Of a DNA stretch of 25,697 nucleotides, positions 1 to 5,112 are shown one piece after another. Each line of letters opens with the position of its first letter. Positions within the stretch are counted from its first letter, which is position 1. This DNA comes from Fidelibacterota bacterium UBA7301 (GTDB taxonomy: Bacteria; Fidelibacterota; Marinisomatia; Marinisomatales; TCS55), in the NCBI GenBank assembly GCA_002471845.1, contig DKQT01000005.1, positions 1-25,697 on the forward strand. Direction: 5' to 3'. A program made the translations under genes and the position numbers. The notes beneath the pieces were generated by a model. That model made no database searches. It had not been told where the DNA came from and saw nothing but the letters and a program-made list of their open reading frames with translations.

Positions 1-178
1 TTAGAGTGTATGAAAGTGGGAATAAAACTTCAATAGCATTTTGAAATGTTGGATGATTTGGACCTCCATCACCATCAATCATAAGAAAATTCATTTTCGG
101 AACTTCAACAACTTCTACTTTTTTAGTAGTAGACCTATATAGGTGCTTGAGCTCCTTTTTATAATCAATTTTTTCCAT
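1..178 (-). CDS. GyrI-like small-molecule-binding domain protein, N-terminal part only
   Basis: The reading frame starts at the ATG at 176-178 (complement) and runs off the left edge of the window, giving 59 codons. The N-terminus MEKIDYKKELKHLY, followed by a VEVVEVPKMNFLMIDGDGGPN stretch and a PTFQNAIEVLFPLSYTL stretch, matches what I recall of stand-alone GyrI-like (AraC effector-binding-like) proteins. Members of this family bind small molecules or act as DNA gyrase/drug-response modulators; the ligand here is unknown. An AGGAAA ribosome-binding site lies just upstream of the start. The C-terminal part, which would carry most of the binding pocket, is outside the window. The gene lies downstream of, and in the same direction as, a small membrane-protein gene, but a terminator separates them, so it probably has its own promoter. 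Confidence 0.72.
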   Translation of the reverse strand, partial: MEKIDYKKELKHLYRSTTKKVEVVEVPKMNFLMIDGDGGPNHPTFQNAIEVLFPLSYTL

Positions 179-249
179 TGAGATTTCCTACTAATTTCAA
201 ATGGATTTGTACTTAATCATTAAACAAATCTACCCATCCTCCCACAAAC

Positions 250-272
250 AAAAAAGCCCCCGTTAGGAGGCT
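250..272 (-). terminator. Rho-independent terminator after the 69-aa membrane-protein gene
   Basis: On the minus strand a 7-bp stem (AGCCTCC with GGGGGCT, one mismatch, loop TAAC) is followed directly by a run of T (A-run 250-255 on the plus strand). It lies 18 bp past the stop codon at 290 and would end transcription of the small-gene cluster before the GyrI-like gene. Confidence 0.7.
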
Positions 273-273
273 A

Positions 274-294
274 TTTGACCAGAGGCGGTTCATT
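274..294 (-). repeat. Gene-junction repeat, copy A (diverged)
   Basis: This copy shares the core CCAGAGGCGKTTCATT (plus-strand reading) with copies at 508-540 and 1285-1317. It has one base fewer before the core and less similarity in the flanks. It overlaps the stop codon of the 69-aa membrane-protein gene and sits immediately before the terminator hairpin, so unlike the other copies it is not followed by a ribosome-binding site. Confidence 0.6.
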
Positions 295-499
295 GGTCTT
301 TGCTTTCTTTAATTATTTCACGTCTTTGAATTAAACCTATTATTCCACCTGAAATACCAACTAATCCACCCAATACGATTATTCCAAGTTGAATCAGGTT
401 TTTTTCTTCAGCATAACTCATCCAAATACCCCCAATGCTCAAAAAAATAATTCCTATAGCAAAAAACAAATTTGCATCCAGTTTTAATATTTTTTTCAT
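290..499 (-). CDS. Small two-helix membrane protein, unknown function
   Basis: The 69-residue product has a short basic start (MKKILK), two hydrophobic segments at about residues 11-28 and 38-56, a short acidic/polar loop (YAEEKN) between them, and a charged tail (QRREIIKESKDQ). I do not recognise a family. The start is well supported: AAAGGAG lies about 7 bp upstream of the ATG. That ribosome-binding site is itself part of the repeat at 508-540, which also precedes the 30-residue peptide gene at 1184-1276. A rho-independent terminator follows. The gene is downstream of the secreted repeat protein at 565-1080 and could be cotranscribed with it. Confidence 0.6.
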   Translation of the reverse strand: MKKILKLDANLFFAIGIIFLSIGGIWMSYAEEKNLIQLGIIVLGGLVGISGGIIGLIQRREIIKESKDQ

Positions 500-507
500 A
501 ACAAACT

Positions 508-540
508 CCTTTAGTTGACCCAGAGGCGTTTCATTTAGTT
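508..540 (-). repeat. Gene-junction repeat, copy B (leader of 69-aa gene)
   Basis: This 33-bp segment matches 1285-1317 at 30 of 33 positions. Read on the minus strand it ends in the AAAGG ribosome-binding site, and the ATG of the small membrane gene follows (ATG at 499). The shared core is GAAACGCCTCTGG on the minus strand. It may be a common 5' leader or the mark of a past duplication. Confidence 0.75.
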
Positions 541-564
541 AACAAGTTTTTTTAGAACCCATCA

Positions 565-1080
565 TTACTGCAGCTCGCCATTAGCAGTAAATTTCAACGC
601 ATTTCCCTTTTTATATGTTTTATTATTAACAATAAAATCTCTTGATAGTTCACAGTACCTGAGTTGTCCATTATCATAGAAACTCGTCTGACCAGTTTTT
701 CCGTGAATACCAACGAACACAGCGGACAGAAATCGAAACTTTGAGCAGGGGATTCCTTGAATGATTTCATCTTCAGCTAACCAGACTGTTTTAAGTTTAC
801 CATTCGGGTGAAAACTGGTCATGAAGTCATGCCCATTCCCCCGACATAGATGGCCTTGGATTTTTGTATCTTCCTTTAAAAAACACCAATCCAATATCCC
901 TGTATCTGTTAAGTGAATTCCCGTACCAGAAGGTAGCAATTGTCCATTCACTACCTCTTCATGTCCAAGTATATAAAACTCAATATTTCCATTATCGTAA
1001 TACTTAATATTATTGGAGATAGGTGCATTCTGGCCCCAAACAAACCCAATAAATAGCGTGAGTGTTAGTAGGCTTTTCAT
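565..1080 (-). CDS. Secreted YwqK/MORN-like repeat protein
   Basis: The 171-residue product begins with a clear signal peptide (MKSLLTLTLFIGFVWG, likely cleaved before QNAP). The mature part carries degenerate repeats of the form Y/F-x-x-N-G-x-L/I: YYDNGNIEF near residue 28, FHPNGKLKTVW near 91, FYDNGQLRYCEL near 134 and FTANGELQ at the C-terminus. These resemble the MORN-like repeats of the YwqK family, found in many exported proteins and sometimes labelled antitoxin, though no toxin partner is visible here. The product is probably periplasmic or secreted; its role is unknown. A weak terminator-like hairpin separates it from the 30-residue peptide gene upstream. I see no strong ribosome-binding site before the ATG. 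Confidence 0.7.
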   Translation of the reverse strand: MKSLLTLTLFIGFVWGQNAPISNNIKYYDNGNIEFYILGHEEVVNGQLLPSGTGIHLTDTGILDWCFLKEDTKIQGHLCRGNGHDFMTSFHPNGKLKTVWLAEDEIIQGIPCSKFRFLSAVFVGIHGKTGQTSFYDNGQLRYCELSRDFIVNNKTYKKGNALKFTANGELQ

Positions 1081-1131
1081 ACAGAAAATTACAAATAATT
1101 ACCCAACAATGTGGGTGTCTCTTTTATAAAC

Positions 1132-1152
1132 AAAAAACCCCGTACTGGGCGG
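1132..1152 (-). terminator. Possible weak terminator between the 30-aa peptide gene and the YwqK-like gene
   Basis: The minus strand has a short CCC/GGG stem, extendable by one pair across a bulge, with a loop of about 5 nt, followed by TTTTTT. The stem is short, so termination may be partial. Confidence 0.4.
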
Positions 1153-1183
1153 AGCTATTGCTTAAATCCTATATCTTTGGGGG

Positions 1184-1276
1184 TTAATTATCACTTTTTT
1201 TGTTCTGTTTGGAAACAATAACAACGATTATAACAATCATTACTACAACCACTCCTCCAATCACTGCACTATTCAT
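1184..1276 (-). CDS. 30-residue single-helix membrane peptide
   Basis: This short frame encodes MNSAVIGGVVVV, then a run of hydrophobic residues (MIVIIVVIV), then a polar basic tail (SKQNKKSDN) and TAA. Residues about 4-21 form one transmembrane helix with a cytoplasmic-type positive tail. It is preceded by AAAGGA about 8 bp before the ATG, and that site belongs to the repeat copy at 1285-1317. The same repeat with its ribosome-binding site precedes the small membrane gene at 290-499. No family is recognised. Hydrophobic peptides of this size occur as membrane-complex accessory subunits, type I toxins or regulators, but nothing here distinguishes these. The gene lies 31 bp after the stop of the preceding membrane-protein fragment, so cotranscription from the phoH side is likely. 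Confidence 0.55.
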   Translation of the reverse strand: MNSAVIGGVVVVMIVIIVVIVSKQNKKSDN

Positions 1277-1284
1277 TTTCTAAT

Positions 1285-1317
1285 CCTTTATTTGAGCCAG
1301 AGGCGTTTCATTTAATT
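1285..1317 (-). repeat. Gene-junction repeat, copy C (leader of 30-aa peptide)
   Basis: Matches 508-540 at 30 of 33 bases. On the minus strand it begins at the last codons of the upstream membrane-protein fragment (stop codon at 1308-1310) and ends in the ribosome-binding site of the 30-residue peptide gene. Confidence 0.75.
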
Positions 1318-1589
1318 TCATTCCATAACTGACGATTGTAACCCTCTGCCATATCAACTGCTTTTTGGAGAGGGAAAACACTATTGGGCTGGGCAGAAAA
1401 AACACCTGAGGGAGCTTTTTTTTCTAATGCTCTTCCTTGTAATATGATGTAAGACCCAATTCCTACAAAGATTAACATACCATACATATGTCTATAAAAC
1501 CCTGAATCGTCAATCCCATCTGGATTAGTTGAACTCTCAGGTACATCATAATCTATAGGTGGCGTTGTAAATAAAGTTAAGGCAGCCAA
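1308..1589 (-). CDS. C-terminal fragment of a membrane protein, probably frameshifted from the 1577-1759 frame
   Basis: This 93-codon frame has no ATG at its 5' end. The longest start is a TTG at 1589 without a ribosome-binding site, which suggests it is not an independent gene. It begins inside a hydrophobic stretch (ALAALTLF), then has a proline/acidic segment (TTPPIDYDVPES), one transmembrane helix (MYGMLIFVGIGSYIILQG, about residues 36-53) and an amphipathic tail ending NRQLWNEIK. If one base is restored in the A-run at 1595-1599, the upstream frame continues as DFFAAGLFWALAALTLF, a complete hydrophobic helix, and gives one protein of about 150 residues with a signal peptide and two further helices. 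Function is unknown. Whether the break is a sequencing error, a real mutation or programmed slippage cannot be told from here. Confidence 0.5.
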   Translation of the reverse strand: MAALTLFTTPPIDYDVPESSTNPDGIDDSGFYRHMYGMLIFVGIGSYIILQGRALEKKAPSGVFSAQPNSVFPLQKAVDMAEGYNRQLWNEIK

Positions 1590-1759
1590 TGCCCAAAAAG
1601 ACCAGCGGCAAAAAAATCTTCTTTGGCGTCTTTCATGGCTTTCCGCCTCATTTTCTTAAACTTTTCATGGGACAGATAATCTAAATAGACTTGGCCACTA
1701 GCGCTGGGGAAAAAAATAAAAAGAACAAACAGGGAATAAATATGTTGGTTTTTACTCAT
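1577..1759 (-). CDS. N-terminal fragment of a signal-peptide membrane protein, probably frameshifted
   Basis: The 60-codon frame starts at an ATG overlapping the end of phoH (ATGAGTAA, 8 bp), a layout typical of translational coupling. It encodes a signal peptide (hydrophobic SLFVLFIFFPSASG, cleavage probably after G22), then a lysine-rich segment (HEKFKKMRRKAMKDAKED) and the start of a hydrophobic helix (FFAAGLFG) that is cut short by HWLP and a stop. The helix continues naturally in the frame of 1308-1589 after a one-base shift. A seven-T run and a five-T run, 1610-1616 and 1595-1599 on the plus strand as A, are both candidate slip sites. I do not recognise the family. Being coupled to phoH suggests it is expressed. 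Confidence 0.55.
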   Translation of the reverse strand: MSKNQHIYSLFVLFIFFPSASGQVYLDYLSHEKFKKMRRKAMKDAKEDFFAAGLFGHWLP

Positions 1760-2690
1760 CTTTCTGATCGTAAGCCTTTATTATATCCCTTACCAGTTTA
1801 TGGCGCACAACATCCGTTTCATCCAAGCGGCTGAAACCAATCCCGTCAATGCCTTTTAAAATGTTGATCACCTGCAATAATCCCGATTCATTTTTCTTCG
1901 GCAGGTCAATCTGGGTGATATCTCCAGTGATGATGGCCCTCGAATTCACCCCCAACCTCGTGAGAAACATCTTCATCTGCATGGTGGTGGCATTTTGCGC
2001 TTCATCCAAGATCATGAAGGCATTATTCAGGGTCCGCCCCCGCATATAGGCTAGGGGGATCACTTCAATGGTATTGTTGGCCAAAAAAGGCTTCAGTCTG
2101 GCGGCGGGCATCATGTCTCCCAAGGCGTCATAAAGGGGTGTTAAGTAAGGATCCACTTTTTCTTTCAAGTCCCCCGGGAGGAAGCCAAGGTTCTCTCCCG
2201 CCTCCACCGCCGGCCGGCAGAGGACGATACGGTCCACTTCATGGTTATCCAAGGCGGCAACAGCAAAGGCCACAGCTAAATAGGTTTTTCCCGTTCCGGC
2301 GGGGCCCACGGAGAAAACAATGTCATTTTTCCGGACGGTCTGGATATAGGCTTCCTGTCCTTCTGTCCGGGCGGAAATCGCCCCCTTGCGGCCATAGTGA
2401 ACGGTGGCATTCAGGTGTTCCGTATCGTGGCCATTCTGGGAAGTGGTCACATTGATCAGGGTCTTCACATCATACTGGGTGAGGGATCCTTTCCGATTGA
2501 GGGTGGACCCCATTTCATGGAACACTTCATGTATGACGGTGACTTCTTCTTCCTCCCCGTCAATTTTGATAATATTTCCCCTGACGATGATATTGCTAGC
2601 GAAAGCATCTTCCACCAGTTTCAGGTTGGCATCCGCCGGGCCGAACAGCATACCCAGGTCCATGCCTTTCATTTCAATAGTCTTTTCCAT
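1752..2690 (-). CDS. phoH: PhoH-like (YbeZ-type) ATPase
   Basis: The 312-residue product is a full-length YbeZ/PhoH-type P-loop ATPase. The N-terminal 100 residues form the small KH-like region usual in this family. The Walker A motif GPAGTGKT is at residues 129-136 and Walker B AFMILDEAQNAT at about 224-235; the RLG and TGDITQIDLP stretches that follow are also characteristic. PhoH/YbeZ proteins are linked to RNA metabolism and often act with the endoribonuclease YbeY, which is not adjacent here. The start at 2690 is the natural family start, although only a weak GGGTAG precedes it. Downstream, an unknown exported membrane-protein gene overlaps the stop by 8 bp. It is divergently transcribed from the TatT lipoprotein gene across 87 bp. 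Confidence 0.95.
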   Translation of the reverse strand: MEKTIEMKGMDLGMLFGPADANLKLVEDAFASNIIVRGNIIKIDGEEEEVTVIHEVFHEMGSTLNRKGSLTQYDVKTLINVTTSQNGHDTEHLNATVHYGRKGAISARTEGQEAYIQTVRKNDIVFSVGPAGTGKTYLAVAFAVAALDNHEVDRIVLCRPAVEAGENLGFLPGDLKEKVDPYLTPLYDALGDMMPAARLKPFLANNTIEVIPLAYMRGRTLNNAFMILDEAQNATTMQMKMFLTRLGVNSRAIITGDITQIDLPKKNESGLLQVINILKGIDGIGFSRLDETDVVRHKLVRDIIKAYDQKDE

Positions 2691-2750
2691 CTACCCAAAT
2701 AATTTGTTTAACTTTAAGATAGAATTTAACCAATTTCATAAGGAATTCAT

Positions 2751-2768
2751 CAGCCTTGATCAAGGCTG
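2751..2768 (+). promoter_or_regulatory. Perfect 18-bp palindrome covering the TatT ribosome-binding site
   Basis: CAGCCTTGATCAAGGCTG is identical to its own reverse complement. It ends 9 bp before the ATG of the TatT-like lipoprotein gene, and its right arm contains the AAGG that is the only candidate ribosome-binding site. It could be a dimeric regulator's operator between the divergent phoH and tatT genes, or an mRNA hairpin limiting translation. Confidence 0.55.
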
Positions 2769-2777
2769 CAAAATCAC

Positions 2778-3644
2778 ATGAAAAAATATTTATTTATCAT
2801 CCTGGCCTTAGGGTTGATGGTTCCAGGATGTTTGACAAAACCTAATAGTTTCAGCCCATATTTTTCCACGGAGAAGAATATTCAATTTTTAGTGGAGAAA
2901 GGCCAGGCCCACTGGGAAAAGCGCGTGGATCCCCAAGAGGCGGAAATGGCCCGTTTGTTTTTATCCAAAGCGTATAATCTTGACCCCAATAATGGTGAAG
3001 TTTCAGCTCTTTATTCCCGGGCTTGTCATTTCATGGGTTATTATATTGAGGAGGATCAAACAAAAAGTGATTCATTATTTCTAGAAGGAATGGAAACAGC
3101 CTGGGATTTTATCCTGGCTACGGATGCTTACCAGGAGGGCTTTGCTTTAACCGATGGTGATTCAATAGCAAGAATGATCGGCGGAATTGAAAATACGCCC
3201 CAGGAAATGATCCCTATTTTGTATTGGTGGGTGGCCAATTATTCCCGTTACCTGGTGACCAAATCGGTTATGGAGCGCCTGGCCCAACGGGATATCATTG
3301 AAACTGCCCTCCACAGGATCCTGGCGGTTAATCCCAGTTTCTTTTACCACGGGGCCAACAGGATCTTTGGGGGTATTTATGCACGACTCCCCGGCGTTGA
3401 TTTAGTCCACTCAGAAAATAATTTTGAAAAGTCCATAAGCGGCAGCTCCGATTACCTGGGTACGTTTGTTATACGGGCCCAATACCTCCACACCAAGAAC
3501 GGGGACAGGGAACAATTCATCAAAGACCTGCAGTTTGTCCTCAATGCGGATCCCACCCTCTTGCCCGAAGTGTCACCGGAAAACCTATTCGAACAGGAAA
3601 AAGCCAGAAAACTCCTAGGCAAGGAAAGTTCCCTGTTCGAATAA
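2778..3644 (+). CDS. TatT-family (TRAP transporter T-component-like) lipoprotein
   Basis: The 288-residue product has a lipoprotein signal peptide with a lipobox ending at Cys18 (LMVPGC), so it is probably membrane-anchored in the periplasm. The rest is alpha-helical with TPR-like helices: ARLFLSKAYNLDPNNGE, ALYSRACHFMGYYIEED, a central YWWVANYSRYL, and FFYHGANRIFGGIYARLPG near residues 193-211. This pattern fits the TatT component family (Treponema Tp0956 type), helical lipoproteins that can form trimers and partner with TRAP substrate-binding proteins. No TRAP substrate-binding or membrane subunit is present nearby, so it may be an orphan with another partner. The start follows a palindrome that contains the likely ribosome-binding site. 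The next gene begins 51 bp downstream in the same direction. Confidence 0.75.
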   Translation: MKKYLFIILALGLMVPGCLTKPNSFSPYFSTEKNIQFLVEKGQAHWEKRVDPQEAEMARLFLSKAYNLDPNNGEVSALYSRACHFMGYYIEEDQTKSDSLFLEGMETAWDFILATDAYQEGFALTDGDSIARMIGGIENTPQEMIPILYWWVANYSRYLVTKSVMERLAQRDIIETALHRILAVNPSFFYHGANRIFGGIYARLPGVDLVHSENNFEKSISGSSDYLGTFVIRAQYLHTKNGDREQFIKDLQFVLNADPTLLPEVSPENLFEQEKARKLLGKESSLFE

Positions 3645-3695
3645 TCGCTGCTGTTTTCGCTGGCAGTTAACCCTTTTCCGGCACCAAATTAGGCC

Positions 3696-4280
3696 ATGAT
3701 TCTGGATGTGGTCTTATGGAGTTTATTTACTTTGGTCAGCATCATCCTGCTGATCCTCTTTATACCATACCGCTTGGTCGTTGCCGGTCATATTCAATGG
3801 CTGGAGAAAAAACAAACGGGAAATACAGAAATCCATTTCGGTGGACCGACACGAGGAATTTCAGTTACACCCTTTCCCAAAATTCAAATTGCCTTCGGCC
3901 GGTATGCTGATCCTTTATTTTCTTTTTCCTTGCCCCGGAAAAAAGAGGGGAAACCAAAAAAGGTAAAAAAGAAAAAGAAAAAAACGAAATCTTCCATCCC
4001 CTATGTACACATGGGTCGATCCGCCTTGGGTGAAATTCATTTTGATCAATTTTACCTGAATGGAGATTTAGGTCTCCCCAACCCCATGTATACGGGCATG
4101 ATCTACGGCTGGAGTCAAACACTAGGGAATATTTTTAAAAGTAAAAAATCAAATATTGAGATCAACCCGCAATTCAACAACCGCTTTGAAACAGATATTC
4201 GCGGTCACTTCAGGCTGCGCTTTATCCCCGGGAAAGTTATGTGGCAGGCGGGAAAAACTTATTTTAAATTCAGAAAGTGA
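3696..4280 (+). CDS. DUF2953-like membrane-anchored protein (YtfI-like)
   Basis: The 194-residue product has one N-terminal transmembrane helix (about residues 5-28), a soluble part, a very lysine-rich linker (about 82-98, with KVKKKKKKTKSS) and a C-terminal region containing FDQFYLNGDLGLPNPMYTG and MIYGWSQTL. The latter resembles the GxGDPxxTG...G signature of DUF2953 proteins such as Bacillus YtfI. The assignment is strengthened by the next gene being GerW/YtfJ, since ytfI and ytfJ are neighbours in Bacillus. Function is unknown. The 3' end is 10 bp from the gerW start, indicating cotranscription. No DUF2953-specific catalytic residues are known to check. Confidence 0.6.
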   Translation: MILDVVLWSLFTLVSIILLILFIPYRLVVAGHIQWLEKKQTGNTEIHFGGPTRGISVTPFPKIQIAFGRYADPLFSFSLPRKKEGKPKKVKKKKKKTKSSIPYVHMGRSALGEIHFDQFYLNGDLGLPNPMYTGMIYGWSQTLGNIFKSKKSNIEINPQFNNRFETDIRGHFRLRFIPGKVMWQAGKTYFKFRK

Positions 4281-4290
4281 AAGGACTATT

Positions 4291-4665
4291 ATGAGCATTT
4301 CAGAATTAATCAAAAATACATTAAAAGAAGCCCAGGAACTCATGACCTCACGGACGGTTGTTGGTGAACCTATAAAAACTGATACCCATACGGTGATTCC
4401 TGTCTCAAAAGTCATGTTTGGTTTTGGCGGCGGTGGTGGAGCTAAAGGAAAAACAGAAAATGGTGAAGGGGTTGGCGGCGGTTGGTCTATTGAACCAGTG
4501 GCCTTTGTAGTCGTTGGGGAGGATGGAGCCAAACTGATGACCATCGGTGACAAAGAAAGCCTGACCGGAAAATTGATGGATTTAGCACCATCTGTAATAG
4601 ATTCGGTTAAGGAATTTGTTGGCGGCAGCCAAAAAGATATGCCCGAAGAGGAGAATCCTGAGTAA
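4291..4665 (+). CDS. GerW/YtfJ-family protein
   Basis: The product is 124 residues from the ATG at 4291. I chose this start because AAAGGA lies about 6 bp upstream and the protein then begins MSISELIKNTLKEAQEL, the usual family N-terminus; the frame stays open upstream only by overlapping the preceding gene. The conserved core is RTVVGEPIKTDTHTVIPVSKV followed by glycine-rich loops (FGFGGGGGAKG and GEGVGGGWSIEPVAFVVV), the hallmark of GerW/YtfJ. In Bacillus the protein is connected with spore germination, but homologues are widespread in bacteria that do not sporulate and their role there is unknown. It sits between the DUF2953-like gene (10 bp) and a CBS-domain gene (1-bp TAATG overlap), forming a three-gene operon. 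Confidence 0.88.
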   Translation: MSISELIKNTLKEAQELMTSRTVVGEPIKTDTHTVIPVSKVMFGFGGGGGAKGKTENGEGVGGGWSIEPVAFVVVGEDGAKLMTIGDKESLTGKLMDLAPSVIDSVKEFVGGSQKDMPEEENPE

Positions 4666-5045
4666 TGCATCAATCAGTAGAAGATATTATGACCAAAAAA
4701 CTGGTTACTTTCCGGCCAGATACCAATGTATTGGAGGCCATCAATACATTACTTAAACATAAAATTTCAGGTGCACCAGTCGTTGATGAAGAGGGAAATA
4801 TTGTGGGTATTCTATCGGAGATTGATTGCATGGAAACTCTAATCCAGGATTCTTATTATCATGATGCCCGGGGATCAGTAAGTGAATTTATGTCTAAGAA
4901 TATCACCACTGCTGATGTAGATATGGGTATTGTCGATTTGGCAGAATTTTTTGTGCAAAAGCATTTTCGGCGATTACCAGTGACGGATCATGGTAAATTA
5001 GTCGGGCAAGTCAGCCGACGGGATGTGCTCAAGGCAATACAGTAA
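4665..5045 (+). CDS. Two-CBS-domain protein
   Basis: The 126-residue product consists almost only of a CBS domain pair (Bateman module): the first at about residues 7-60 (VEDIMTKKLVTFRPDTNVLEAI...GAPVVDEEGNIVGILSEID), the second at about 72-126 (VSEFMSKNITTADVD...RRLPVTDHGKLVGQVSRRDVL). Such modules bind adenine nucleotides or related ligands and regulate partner proteins. No effector domain is attached, so it must act in trans. The start codon overlaps the gerW stop by one base (TAATG), giving likely translational coupling. The partner and ligand cannot be read from sequence; GerW and the DUF2953-like protein are the obvious candidates by context. Confidence 0.9.
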   Translation: MHQSVEDIMTKKLVTFRPDTNVLEAINTLLKHKISGAPVVDEEGNIVGILSEIDCMETLIQDSYYHDARGSVSEFMSKNITTADVDMGIVDLAEFFVQKHFRRLPVTDHGKLVGQVSRRDVLKAIQ

Positions 5046-5083
5046 ACAATTTAAACTATATTCCAATCCAGGTTTTAAACAAG

Positions 5084-5112
5084 TGAGGAGGTTTAAATCA
5101 TGAGGAGGTTTA
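5084..5112 (+). repeat. Duplicated 12-bp ribosome-binding-site segment around a start codon
   Basis: TGAGGAGGTTTA occurs at 5084-5095 and again at 5101-5112, a 17-bp period. The first copy provides the AGGAGG ribosome-binding site for the ATG at 5100; the second begins inside that start codon and puts another AGGAGG in codons 2-3. Confidence 0.75.

Noticed and set aside
1101..1116. Five-base inverted repeat ACCCA/TGGGT upstream of the YwqK-like gene
   Set aside because: Too short to separate from chance without conservation data.
274..1317. Integron cassette array with attC sites
   Set aside because: The repeats lack the RYYYAAC/GTTRRRY core pair and the palindromic body of attC, and no integrase is present in the window.
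2138..2781. Plus-strand open frames opposite phoH
   Set aside because: Low-complexity or unlikely composition; the minus strand encodes a complete PhoH protein with all motifs.
4156..4290. Upstream extension of the GerW/YtfJ frame (45 further codons)
   Set aside because: It overlaps the DUF2953-like gene and has no ribosome-binding site; the ATG at 4291 has AAAGGA and gives the family N-terminus.
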